DNA from: Pedobacter sp. MC2016-05
Lineage (GTDB): Bacteria > Bacteroidota > Bacteroidia > Sphingobacteriales > Sphingobacteriaceae
Assembly (NCBI RefSeq): GCF_026239735.1
Contig: NZ_JAPIVT010000004.1
Coordinates: 186,001 to 250,000 of the forward strand
DNA length: 64,000 nucleotides
Direction: 5' to 3'
Shown here: positions 35,860 to 45,077 of the stretch, piece by piece
Layout: every line of letters begins with the position of its first letter
Position numbering within the stretch: position 1 is the first letter of the stretch
Notes under the pieces: generated by a model
What the model saw: the letters and a program-made list of their open reading frames with translations, nothing else
Told to the model about the DNA's origin: nothing
Database searches by the model: none
Translations under genes and position numbers: made by a program

Positions 35860-37302
35860 TTAGCAAAGCTGATATTCGGGCATGCTTGTAATTTCTATAG
35901 CTGTGCTTCTTAAACCCTTATTATCAGCAACCATTCTGGTTATTTTATTATTCAATTTAGGCTGTAACAAGAATTCCGTGAGCTCCACAGGAGTTAATTC
36001 TTTGGGTAAAGTATCTAAAAATTTTGGCCAGTCGGCTTGGGCATTTACGTACGTTTTTGGCTTCTTGGTATTATTAGCCATGGTTGTGGCGGTTCTGCTC
36101 ATAGCAATTACAGCTTCGTCTTCCGGATCGGCTTTACCGCTAAAATCGATTTCGCCATCGTTTAAAACCAACGAGGGGATCCGCATTCTGAGCATCAGCG
36201 ATGAGCTATCAATCCAGCTTTGCCCGCCTGGCCAACCTGCCACGTTTGGTGGATTAAATAGGTATTGCCCTAAGCTACTTTGGAGTTGAATGAGTACTTG
36301 CGGCTTATTGTAGGTAACGAAAAATTCGCGACTTAAACCAATCAAAAACTCAGCGGGCGATTTTATTTTAGTACCTACATTTTCCGGGCTATAAAACCAA
36401 TCAGCGGTAAACAATTTCCGCATCATTTCGGATATATCGTATTTAGCGTTATAAAAATGGTTTGCCAATTCTTTAACGTGTTCTTCATTAGGAGTATCAT
36501 TTACAAAAAACTTATAAATTTTTCTGCTGATGAAGGTGGCAGTTTCGGGTTTATCCAGAATAATATCGATGATATTTTCGCCTTCGAAATTTCCAATTTT
36601 ACCGAAAAAAGTTTTGGTACCATCATCATGTTGGTTCTTCCTAAAAAAGAAAGTCCCATCTTTATCGTAAGTCCAACCGGTAAATGCCCTGGCCGACTCT
36701 TTAATATCATTTTCTGTATAATTACCTCTACCTAAAGTAAATAACTCCATCAGTTCACGGGCAAAGTTTTCATTAGGTTTACCTTTTTTGTTCTGCTGAT
36801 TATTGAGATACTGCAACATAGCGGGAGATTTTGATACTTCAAGTAACAGCATTCTGAAGCTTCCTAAACCATGCTGGCGTTGTATGTTGTTGAGTTGTTG
36901 TGCATACATGGGGTTACTGTTCCGGCAAGCAAAATGCCCATGCCAAAATAGGGTCATCTTCTCTTGCAATGGGCTATCGGTATTGATCATCTTACTAACC
37001 CAGGCAATATTCAAATCGCGACTTACCGCGTTCTGCATCTGGACAATTTCCCTACGCATTTTCTTTTCATCATCAGTTGGATCTTTTTTCGCGTACAAGC
37101 CGGCTTGAACCAGCATTTGCCTTCTCGATTCGAAATCGTTTGCCAAAGTGATGGCACCGTCCTTGCTGGGTTCTTGAAGTAACCCATCAACAACTTTGTT
37201 GATGTTCTTTTTGCTTAGTTTATTTAAATCAGGATAAGAAATGCCGAAGCCTGCACGGTTGTAAAGATGCTTTACTTTGATGAAATTATCTTTTGCGCTC
37301 AT
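35860..37302 (-). CDS. DUF1800-family protein
   Basis: The 480-residue protein has the DUF1800 hallmarks HLYNRAGFGISYPDL, MTLFWHGHFACR, QNKKGKPNENFARELMELFT and a PPNVAGWPGGQSWIDSSSL region. Biochemical role is not established. The ATG at 37302 is preferred over a TTG three codons upstream. No signal peptide is seen, although the DUF1501 partner is exported. Both genes probably form one operon. Confidence 0.9.
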   Translation of the reverse strand: MSAKDNFIKVKHLYNRAGFGISYPDLNKLSKKNINKVVDGLLQEPSKDGAITLANDFESRRQMLVQAGLYAKKDPTDDEKKMRREIVQMQNAVSRDLNIAWVSKMINTDSPLQEKMTLFWHGHFACRNSNPMYAQQLNNIQRQHGLGSFRMLLLEVSKSPAMLQYLNNQQNKKGKPNENFARELMELFTLGRGNYTENDIKESARAFTGWTYDKDGTFFFRKNQHDDGTKTFFGKIGNFEGENIIDIILDKPETATFISRKIYKFFVNDTPNEEHVKELANHFYNAKYDISEMMRKLFTADWFYSPENVGTKIKSPAEFLIGLSREFFVTYNKPQVLIQLQSSLGQYLFNPPNVAGWPGGQSWIDSSSLMLRMRIPSLVLNDGEIDFSGKADPEDEAVIAMSRTATTMANNTKKPKTYVNAQADWPKFLDTLPKELTPVELTEFLLQPKLNNKITRMVADNKGLRSTAIEITSMPEYQLC

Positions 37303-37375
37303 AATGGACAATTTAACAGTATGACATAAATTAAACGTCAGGGTTTAATGTTTGTTTTCTTTCTTATTTTCGCAC

Positions 37376-38026
37376 ATGTTTTTTCAACTGCTTGAAGAGA
37401 ACCATAGTTTTCCCGATCCGAAGTTAGCTGAACCTGATGGTTTACTGGCGATTGGTGGTGATTTAAGTATAGATAGATTACTCAACGCCTATTCAAATGG
37501 GATATTTCCATGGTTTAGCGAAGGTGATCCTATCTTATGGTACGCCCCTCATGAGCGATGTGTAATTTTTCCAGAAAAAATAAAGATTAGTAAAAGCATG
37601 AAAAAAGTTTTAGCTGCTGAAACTTTCGCCGTTACTTTTGATAAAGCATTTACTGAAGTAATTATAAATTGCGCCAATACACCACGGCAGGGCCAAGATG
37701 GCACATGGATTACCGATGAAATGCAAAAAGCTTATATCAATTTACATGAACAAGGTTTTGCCCATAGTATTGAAGTTTGGTTAAAAGAAACTCTGGTTGG
37801 CGGATTATATGGCTTAAAAATTAATCGTGTTTTTTGTGGCGAAAGTATGTTTAGCCATGTCAGTAACGCTTCGAAAGTCGCCTTAATTTATTTAAGCAAA
37901 TTGAATGTTGAATTAATTGATTGTCAAATGCCGAACGATCATCTTTTGAGTTTGGGTGCAGAAATGATTGATATGAAAGACTATCTCGACATATTGCAAG
38001 AAAAAAGAAACCTTCCATCGAAATAG
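37376..38026 (+). CDS. aat: Leucyl/phenylalanyl-tRNA-protein transferase
   Basis: Aat adds Leu or Phe from aminoacyl-tRNA to proteins with N-terminal Lys or Arg, marking them for ClpAP (the N-end rule). The motifs FPDPKLAEPDGLLAIGGDLS, GIFPWFSEGDPILWYAPHER and VGGLYGLKINRVFCGESMFS are all present. The ATG at 37376 gives 216 residues. An earlier in-frame start would add hydrophobic residues absent from the family. A terminator follows at 38075. Confidence 0.95.
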   Translation: MFFQLLEENHSFPDPKLAEPDGLLAIGGDLSIDRLLNAYSNGIFPWFSEGDPILWYAPHERCVIFPEKIKISKSMKKVLAAETFAVTFDKAFTEVIINCANTPRQGQDGTWITDEMQKAYINLHEQGFAHSIEVWLKETLVGGLYGLKINRVFCGESMFSHVSNASKVALIYLSKLNVELIDCQMPNDHLLSLGAEMIDMKDYLDILQEKRNLPSK

Positions 38027-38074
38027 CAATATTAACTTGTTAAACTAAGCATCGTCAAAACAAAGGAAATAAAA

Positions 38075-38102
38075 AAACCTGCAACTTTACATTTGCAGGT
38101 TT
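38075..38102. terminator. Two-way terminator between aat and the DUF1080 gene
   Basis: AAACCTGCAA pairs perfectly with TTGCAGGTTT across an 8-base loop. A run of A lies on the left, which serves as the T tract for the minus strand. Confidence 0.85.
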
Positions 38103-38113
38103 CAATTTTAGGT

Positions 38114-38896
38114 TTACAATTCTCTAACCCAAATATTTCTAAAGCTAATAGGAGGACTAGGATCGCCATGATCTTGCAATTTTATTGATGATGGACCATG
38201 CTTCTTATATTCTGGCGCACCAATGTACCTGGTTTCTCCTTTTAGTACAAAGCTGTTTTGCAAGAGTACACCATTTAATAATACCGTTACGATAGCCGGT
38301 TTTTCAACCGCACCATCATCGTTAAAACGTGGCGCATTCCAGATGATATCATAGTATTGCCATTCTCCTGGTTTTTTATTTGCGTTGGCTAAAGGAGTAC
38401 CTTGTTTGTAAACACTTCCAGTTTGACCGTTTACATAGGTTTTGTTGTTATAAGCATCCATAATCTGAATTTCATAACCGTCATCTCCTCCGCCAGTCGA
38501 CGCTAAAAACACTCCGCTATTCCCTCTCGCTTGTCCTTCACCCGTAATATTTGCAGGAATTTTCCATTCCATGTGCAATTGATAATCGGTAAACTTTTTA
38601 TTCGTTTCGATATTTCCTGTACCTTTTTTAACGGTAAAAAAACCGTCGTCTATTGTCCAGGCGGCAGGTTTTGTAGGGTCTTTTACCGAATGCCATGCAT
38701 CCAGGTTTCTACCATCAAATAATATGATGGCATCCGAAGGTGCATTTTGAGGGAGTTGACCTGGTGAAATAACTTTAGGAACGGGTTCCCAAACCTCGGT
38801 CGTTTTAGGATCTTTGGCTGGATCAATCTTCTTTTCCTGTGCAATTGCTGACATGCCTAGTAAAGTTGGAATAATAAATAATGCGTATTTGCTCAT
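38114..38896 (-). CDS. DUF1080 (3-keto-disaccharide hydrolase-like) secreted protein
   Basis: A signal peptide (MSKYALFIIPTLLGMSAIAQ) leads into the DUF1080 beta-sandwich: IILFDGRNLDAWHSV, then NSGVFLAS, YEIQIMDAYNN and a C-terminal FRNIWVREL. Recent work links this family to 3-keto-glycoside hydrolysis, and the fold resembles concanavalin-like lectins. The 260-residue protein is probably periplasmic or surface-exposed. No oxidoreductase partner is adjacent. Confidence 0.88.
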   Translation of the reverse strand: MSKYALFIIPTLLGMSAIAQEKKIDPAKDPKTTEVWEPVPKVISPGQLPQNAPSDAIILFDGRNLDAWHSVKDPTKPAAWTIDDGFFTVKKGTGNIETNKKFTDYQLHMEWKIPANITGEGQARGNSGVFLASTGGGDDGYEIQIMDAYNNKTYVNGQTGSVYKQGTPLANANKKPGEWQYYDIIWNAPRFNDDGAVEKPAIVTVLLNGVLLQNSFVLKGETRYIGAPEYKKHGPSSIKLQDHGDPSPPISFRNIWVREL

Positions 38897-38963
38897 AGTT
38901 ATTGATTAACATTTAAAGTTAACCAGTTTATTAAGAAATGAAAGTTTCGTATTGAATTTATTA

Positions 38964-39281
38964 CTACAACTCTGTAGAAATGATAGTTTCTTTAATCACA
39001 ACATCATCCGATTCTAAATCTAAATCTTGCTGCTGTTCTGCCAAATCGCGGGCCGGGCAATAACCTGTAATGCCGCGGTATAACAATCCGGCACCAACTG
39101 CTGCGCCTGTAGCCCCAATTACCGGATGAGAGAAAATGCTGGTTAAACCTTTAAACAAAAGGTAGGAACCCACCACTCCAGATAATATGCGCTCAGAACG
39201 TGAGGTGTTTTGAAATAATTCAGGGTACTTCCAAGCCTCTTTAACATTATTCAAGGCTGTATTTAAATTTTCATTTGTCAT
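38964..39281 (-). CDS. DUF2892 (YgaP-like) membrane protein
   Basis: The 105-residue protein has NTSRSERILSGVVGSYLLF followed by a second hydrophobic segment (HPVIGATGAAVGAGLLYRGI) and GYCPARDLA, as in YgaP-type DUF2892 proteins that end in a GYCP motif. No rhodanese domain is attached. A role in membrane or stress physiology is possible but unproven. Confidence 0.85.
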   Translation of the reverse strand: MTNENLNTALNNVKEAWKYPELFQNTSRSERILSGVVGSYLLFKGLTSIFSHPVIGATGAAVGAGLLYRGITGYCPARDLAEQQQDLDLESDDVVIKETIISTEL

Positions 39282-39337
39282 AATCGTAGATTTTAAATTT
39301 TAGGATATAACAAATTGATTTTGATAGAGTTTTAGTA

Positions 39338-42229
39338 TTACCTTAATAAATCTTTAATATCATCTTTACTAAGCGATTTAAAGAAACTCTCTTCGGTGGT
39401 AATTAATGAATTTGCCAAAGACCTTTTGCGATTTTGCAGCGCAAGAATCTTTTCCTCAACAGTATCTTTCGCAATAAATTTGTAGATAAAAACCTTTTTA
39501 TCTTGACCAATCCGGTGTGTTCTATCAATGGCCTGCTGTTCTACCGCAGGGTTCCACCATGGATCCAAGATGAAAACATAATCTGCCTGAGTAAGATTTA
39601 AACCTACACCACCAGCTTTGATAGAAATCAAAAACACTTTTAAATTTTCATTCTGTTGAAATTCCAAAACAGTTTCGCCTCTATTTCTGGTTGCTCCATC
39701 TAAATACGCAAAAGGAATGTGTTCTGCATCGAAGTGTTTTTTAAAGATATCCAGATGTTTTACAAATTGAGAAAACACCAACACCTTATGTCCACCCTTT
39801 AATACATTATCAAGTGTATGGATTACATTCTCAAACTTACCTGAATCAGAATCGTAGGTTCCATCGATCATAACCGGATGGTTAGCTAATTGTCGCAGTG
39901 CGGTTAAGCCCTGCAAAAGTTGAACCTGTTTTTGCGCAAAAGTGCCGTTATCCATACTTTCCAATAAATCGTTGCGATAAGCAGATTTGGTTTTTTCGTA
40001 ATAAGCGGCTTGATCTTCGCTCATATCGCAATAAATGACCTGCTCGGTTTTTGGAGGTAATTCTGCGGCCACCTGTTCCTTGGTTCGGCGAAGTACAAAA
40101 GGTTTTATTAAAGACTGGAGTTTTCGTGCTTTTTCTTCATCCTTCTTTTTTTCGATCGCCTGTACATATTCATCATAAAAAAAAGCTTGCGTACCCAGTA
40201 ATCCAGGGTTTAAAAAGGTAAGCTGCGACCACAAATCACCTACTGAATTTTCTACTGGCGTACCACTTAGAATAAGTCGGTGTTTAGATTTCAAACTCCG
40301 AACGGATTTGAATGATTTAGAAGATGGGTTTTTGATATTCTGGCTTTCATCCAAAATAACATAATTGAAGTAAAAGTTTTTTAGCTCTTCTATGTCTACC
40401 CTGGTCACACCGTAAGTGGTAATAATAATATCGTAGCTGGCAAACTTCGCTACATCTTTATTTCGATTACCACCCGTATGGGCATAGATTTTCAGCTTTG
40501 GGGTAAATTTCTTTGCCTCGGTAAGCCAGTTATAAATTAACGAAGTAGGCATAATAATTAAGGAAGTAGATTGTAATCCACCAGCTTGATCATCCTCTTT
40601 TACTTTTTGCAACATAGCCAGCGTTTGGATAGTTTTACCCAAACCCATATCATCGGCCAAACAACCGCCAAAGTTATATTCCCTCAAAAAGCTAAACCAA
40701 TTGTAACCAGCTTTTTGATAGTCGCGTAAACTGCCCTTAAAATTAACTGGCATCTGTGTATCGGCGATATCCTCAAAATCTACCAATCGTTGCAGCTTGC
40801 GTTCTAAGGTTACATTCGCCAAACTGTCTTCAGCCAAATCATTTATTAAACCGATATGATGCTTTTTTAACTTTATTCCACCGGTAGTTTCGGCAAGGCT
40901 AAACAGACTTCCATATTGGGTGAACCATTTTTCAGGGATGATGGCTACTTCTCCATCGGGAAGCAAAAATTCCCTTCGTTTGTGTAAAATATGCTGTTTT
41001 AATGAAAGGAAAGGAATCTGGTATTTACCGAACCAAACTACCGCATTGATATCGAACCAATCGTTGCCTTCCTTTACCTCTAAATCAATTTTATTGGCTC
41101 CGAAAACAAAACGCTTTTGCCCTGTGGCTTGTTCAATTTCAAAACTTGCGGCAAGCAAAATTTCTATGTGCTCATTCACCCAGTTAATTGCTGCATAACT
41201 CGGGCTTTCTTCTTCTACAGCAACCTCTAAATTACTAAAAAGCGAACTTGTCTTTTTTAACCCCAGGGACAAAAGTAAGTTATATTGTTTTTTCTCCCAA
41301 TCTGCCGAACGTTTTATACGATGGAAAATATAATTGTCATCAGTTTTCTCTAAACGAACGGTTACTTTGTGTGCGTTTTCGACAGGGAAGGTATATTCGC
41401 CATACTTAAAATATAACTGAATTTGCGATAAGCCACCATCAACATATAAAACCTTTATAATTGGGATTGCCTCAAACTGTTCTGTTCTGATCTCAAAACC
41501 CTCGGCGTAAACATGGTGCTTTTCAATAAGTGGAGCAACAAACTTTTCAAAGTATGTTGCCTCGGTAGCTTTCGGAATAGCAATGTATCGTTTCGCCAGA
41601 AATGGCTGCAGTTTTTTTCCTTCTATATCCTGATCAAAAAAGTAAAGTACATCATTTAATAATAACCAGGCAGGTTTGTTACTAATAATCTGCGCCTCCT
41701 TAAACATGAATTCGATGCGCAGGTTTTGATATTTAATGGTAGGGAAATACCTAGTTTCGGTTTCATTTCTACGGAAGTGGAAAAGGATTGAAGCAGGTTC
41801 GGCAGCCAATTCGATTTTGCGCTCAACTGGCCACCCGTCTTTATCCATGACGTAAAGTTCATTTTTAACCTTCAATATCTCGAGTGCTTCGGCAAGTTTT
41901 TTTTCTATTTTAGGGCGAACACTATCATAGAATTTAACATCGAAGATTTTGGTAAAAAACTCGGTAGGTCTGATTAACTTTTTATAGTATTTTTTGATTA
42001 CAGAATCTTGCTCTATATCATCCAAAATCTTAATTAGCTTATAGTCGATTTCAGTCAAGCAAGCTGCAAATTCTTCTGCGGTATGGGTAAAAATTCGTTG
42101 ATAGGTAAATGAAAAATCACCTTGTGGATTTAATTGAACAATATGAGGCTCAATTAAATAGCCTAAATACTCATGTTTGCACAAAGAGTACACCACTTTA
42201 CAAGGTTTAGAACTATCGACGCGTAACAT
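39338..42229 (-). CDS. SNF2/SWI2-family helicase-like ATPase
   Basis: The 963-residue protein has an N-terminal region of about 480 residues without a family I can assign, then the SNF2 core. Walker A is in DDMGLGKTIQTLAML (near residue 525), motif II is DESQNIKN (near 626) and motif VI is QAIDRTHRIGQDKKVF (near 900). Such ATPases translocate on DNA and remodel protein-DNA complexes, for example freeing RNA polymerase. The substitution DESQ for DEAH is normal for this group. It stands alone between small genes. Confidence 0.92.
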   Translation of the reverse strand: MLRVDSSKPCKVVYSLCKHEYLGYLIEPHIVQLNPQGDFSFTYQRIFTHTAEEFAACLTEIDYKLIKILDDIEQDSVIKKYYKKLIRPTEFFTKIFDVKFYDSVRPKIEKKLAEALEILKVKNELYVMDKDGWPVERKIELAAEPASILFHFRRNETETRYFPTIKYQNLRIEFMFKEAQIISNKPAWLLLNDVLYFFDQDIEGKKLQPFLAKRYIAIPKATEATYFEKFVAPLIEKHHVYAEGFEIRTEQFEAIPIIKVLYVDGGLSQIQLYFKYGEYTFPVENAHKVTVRLEKTDDNYIFHRIKRSADWEKKQYNLLLSLGLKKTSSLFSNLEVAVEEESPSYAAINWVNEHIEILLAASFEIEQATGQKRFVFGANKIDLEVKEGNDWFDINAVVWFGKYQIPFLSLKQHILHKRREFLLPDGEVAIIPEKWFTQYGSLFSLAETTGGIKLKKHHIGLINDLAEDSLANVTLERKLQRLVDFEDIADTQMPVNFKGSLRDYQKAGYNWFSFLREYNFGGCLADDMGLGKTIQTLAMLQKVKEDDQAGGLQSTSLIIMPTSLIYNWLTEAKKFTPKLKIYAHTGGNRNKDVAKFASYDIIITTYGVTRVDIEELKNFYFNYVILDESQNIKNPSSKSFKSVRSLKSKHRLILSGTPVENSVGDLWSQLTFLNPGLLGTQAFFYDEYVQAIEKKKDEEKARKLQSLIKPFVLRRTKEQVAAELPPKTEQVIYCDMSEDQAAYYEKTKSAYRNDLLESMDNGTFAQKQVQLLQGLTALRQLANHPVMIDGTYDSDSGKFENVIHTLDNVLKGGHKVLVFSQFVKHLDIFKKHFDAEHIPFAYLDGATRNRGETVLEFQQNENLKVFLISIKAGGVGLNLTQADYVFILDPWWNPAVEQQAIDRTHRIGQDKKVFIYKFIAKDTVEEKILALQNRKRSLANSLITTEESFFKSLSKDDIKDLLR

Positions 42230-42363
42230 TGATTGGGATAAAATTTTTCTAAGCTACCTCGCTTAAAAAACTTTAAACTTACAATATTTTCAGGTTACAT
42301 CAAAAGAAGTGTAACATTTTAGCGAAGAATTATTCCTTAATTTTTGGAAGCTTTTATTTTTAT

Positions 42364-42939
42364 CTATTGGCTGATTAAAATATCATATTTAGTAAGAAGG
42401 CCAGCTAACCCGGATTGGGAAAATTTAGCTTTTTTTATCCGATTATTATCCGGATTGATAGAATAACTATAAGCCGTTTTAAAATCGGCTTTTTCTAGAA
42501 TCGTTTTATCAAACGTTGCGCTCAATAAATCGCAATTATCGAAGATGGAATTAGACAAATCGCATTCAGAAAAATCAACTTCGTGGAGTTGTGAATTTCT
42601 AAATTCGGTCTTTTTTATTTTGAGTTTATAAAAGGAAGAATGATCGATTTTACAATTATTAAAATAGAAAGCTAAACCAAAATCATTGCAACTTTCGAAG
42701 CGCAAACCGAGCATTTTACAATCGTTAAAGCTTACTTCATTAAATGTTGTTTTGGTTAAATCAGCTAAGCTTAGGTTACAAGAAATAAATTCGCAATCGA
42801 GAAATTTTACACCACTTAAATCGGAGCTGGAAAAATTACAACCATTGAATTTACAGTTTTCGTATTCTGCTTTTGATAATGAACGTAAAGTAAAATCCTG
42901 TTTATTGAAGGTTTGTTCGGCGATGTAATTTTCTGACAT
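42364..42939 (-). CDS. Pentapeptide-repeat protein
   Basis: The 191-residue protein shows repeated A(D/N)Lxx-type units with central Leu or Phe, such as CKFNGCNFSSSDLSGVKFLD and FDNCDLLSATFDKTILEKAD. These fold into a right-handed quadrilateral beta-helix. Some relatives (Qnr, McbG) shield DNA gyrase from quinolones or microcin, but the length and composition are not enough to claim that here. No toxin gene is adjacent. Confidence 0.88.
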   Translation of the reverse strand: MSENYIAEQTFNKQDFTLRSLSKAEYENCKFNGCNFSSSDLSGVKFLDCEFISCNLSLADLTKTTFNEVSFNDCKMLGLRFESCNDFGLAFYFNNCKIDHSSFYKLKIKKTEFRNSQLHEVDFSECDLSNSIFDNCDLLSATFDKTILEKADFKTAYSYSINPDNNRIKKAKFSQSGLAGLLTKYDILISQ

Positions 42940-43030
42940 TTGATTGCAAATTTTCTCAAAACAAAGATAAAAATTATACTTGCTGACAGGAAAATCAATG
43001 AAAGAAAATGCTGAATAAATTTAGCAGATA

Positions 43031-43081
43031 TTAGTTAACAGATGAATATCGGCGTGATGCAGATAATCATCTGATAACTAA
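43031..43081. repeat. 15-bp inverted repeat downstream of the GH3 gene
   Basis: TTAGTTAACAGATGA (43031-43045) and TCATCTGATAACTAA (43067-43081) match at 14 of 15 positions. It lies after the stop of the GH3 gene on that gene's strand, without a T tract. It may be a terminator or part of another repeat. Confidence 0.45.
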
Positions 43082-43146
43082 CCCTATTTACAAAACTTAA
43101 GCTCGATTAAGAAATAGCAATTTTTTCAATCCGCATTTATATCAAC

Positions 43147-44847
43147 CTACAATCCATCACCAAACTTATAATTAGGCAAAATGCTTACTGGCAACTTCCC
43201 TTTTGGCACCAAACGGTTATTAATTACCGCAGCTGCCGAAACTTGCATATAGTCTTCTTTTTGGTAAGCCACTATTAAACCTTTACTGTTTTCCAGGCCT
43301 GGTAGAGCCGATAAATTATATGGATTTGCAAAAAGAGAAAATACAGTATTCTTTGTTGAAAGTTCCTTAATGAAATTTTTTACGCCTGCGTTTAATGGAA
43401 TATTATTTCCTGGTCTGGCTCTACTATCGTGAATCCCTACAATTACCTGATCAAAGGCGCCAATTTCTCTAGCTACGTTAGATATTTGAGTTGACGTTGC
43501 ATCCTTATCCAAAACGTAATAAACAGAGTTGTAAAATCCTTTTGAGATCTCTTTTTGGAATCTGGTAACCGATGGAACACCAATACTGATAATGGCTGTC
43601 CTTCTAATTGGCACCATATTTTTAATGTAGTCTTTTCCTTTAAGTAAGGTAACCGAGGCATTGGCCAATTCCTGCACCAGGGCAGTACTTGTACCTCTAT
43701 TTACACCAGCAACAATTCCTTGGGTAACTACTGTATCTCTACTGCCCAAACCTGCCCAATATTTGGCAGTTAATATTTTCCTCACACTTTCATCAATAGC
43801 TTTCATATCGATTCGGCCTTGCCTTACCGCTTTCCGCACTAAAGTTATGGCTCTATCGCTGTTTTCCGAAAGCTCTAAAATGTCATTTCCTGCAATAATG
43901 CCCAACAAATCCGCCTCACCATTTTTGAAATATTTTACCACGCCTTTCATATCCATGGCATCAGAAATAATTAAGCCTTTAAATCCTAAACGTTGCTTCA
44001 AAATCCCCGTAACGATTGGTTTTGACAGTGTTGATGGTAGATTTGGGGTGTTATCTAAAGACGGAATATTCATGTGAGCAATCATCACACCTGAAGCACC
44101 TTGCTTAATTAGTTCTCTGAAAGGATACATCTCCAAACTATCCAATCGGGCAGCTGTAAAGGTAAGTTGAGGAAGATCGTAATGCGAATCCACATCCGTA
44201 TCGCCATGGCCAGGGAAATGTTTTAATGTGGTTAGCAAGCCGCCATCTTGCATCCCTTTCATGTAAGCGCCGGTTTTGGTTGCTACATTGTATTTATTCT
44301 CACCGAACGAGCGATAATTGATTACTGGATTTTTTGGGTTATTATTGATATCGGCATCAGGAGCAAGATTCATCTGCATACCCATTCGCTTAAAATCTTT
44401 GGCCACTTCCTGGCCCATTCTATAAATCAAATCCGTGTTCTGGATAGCTCCAAGCGTCATTTGGTAGGGGAACGAAATGGTACTATCCAAACGCATACCC
44501 AAACCCCACTCGCCATCATTTGCCACGATTAAAGGTACATGACTTACTTTTTGGTAGGCATTTGTAGCACGGGCTTGCCTTACTGGTCCGCCCTGGAAAA
44601 ATATCACCCCTCCCAACTGCTCTTTTTTAACTACCAAACCTACCGAATCGGTATATTTCTGACCTAGATTGGTGTGCGCCCGAACGAAAAACATTTGGGC
44701 AATTTTTTCTCTACGATTAAGTTTTTTAAAAACAGAATCAACCCATTTGGGCTGATTGGCTAACATCTCTAAATAGGTAGGCTTTTGCGCATGAGCTGAA
44801 TATGCAGCTATGCATAATATTACAATTAGGAATATATTCTTTTTCAC
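43147..44847 (-). CDS. Glycoside hydrolase family 3 (NagZ-like) secreted enzyme
   Basis: A signal peptide ending AHAQ (about residue 20) precedes the GH3 barrel. The motif KHFPGHGDTDVDSHYDLP (about 208-225) carries the His/Asp dyad of NagZ beta-N-acetylhexosaminidases, and the nucleophile Asp lies in LIISDAMDMKGV. A C-terminal GH3 domain completes 566 residues. Many Bacteroidota relatives are fused to a beta-lactamase-like domain, which is absent here. A role in peptidoglycan or chitin breakdown outside the cytoplasm is likely. Confidence 0.9.
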   Translation of the reverse strand: MKKNIFLIVILCIAAYSAHAQKPTYLEMLANQPKWVDSVFKKLNRREKIAQMFFVRAHTNLGQKYTDSVGLVVKKEQLGGVIFFQGGPVRQARATNAYQKVSHVPLIVANDGEWGLGMRLDSTISFPYQMTLGAIQNTDLIYRMGQEVAKDFKRMGMQMNLAPDADINNNPKNPVINYRSFGENKYNVATKTGAYMKGMQDGGLLTTLKHFPGHGDTDVDSHYDLPQLTFTAARLDSLEMYPFRELIKQGASGVMIAHMNIPSLDNTPNLPSTLSKPIVTGILKQRLGFKGLIISDAMDMKGVVKYFKNGEADLLGIIAGNDILELSENSDRAITLVRKAVRQGRIDMKAIDESVRKILTAKYWAGLGSRDTVVTQGIVAGVNRGTSTALVQELANASVTLLKGKDYIKNMVPIRRTAIISIGVPSVTRFQKEISKGFYNSVYYVLDKDATSTQISNVAREIGAFDQVIVGIHDSRARPGNNIPLNAGVKNFIKELSTKNTVFSLFANPYNLSALPGLENSKGLIVAYQKEDYMQVSAAAVINNRLVPKGKLPVSILPNYKFGDGL

Positions 44848-45077
44848 GTTGTTTTGTTGTGACTGCTAAATTAATAAGTAATAAGCGAATAAAACAAAAA
44901 CCAAACCAAGTAATTAATTTAATACAATAGGTTGTAGAGCAAGCTATGCAGATGATTAATGGTTTTGAATCAAAAATTTGGAAGTGAGCATTATGTAACT
45001 CTTCTCTAATTGAGTCAGCCGCTAACGGCTATTTATAGAAAGAAGATGGATATTCTAAATCAAAAAACAAGCTATGC

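Noticed and set aside
42364..42939. Pentapeptide-repeat protein as a quinolone-resistance (Qnr) determinant
   Set aside because: Length and sequence are not close enough to Qnr to support this. The fold alone is widespread.
45017..45030. AGCCGctaaCGGCT hairpin after oxyR
   Set aside because: The stem has only five base pairs and no T tract on the oxyR strand, so it is too weak to call a terminator.
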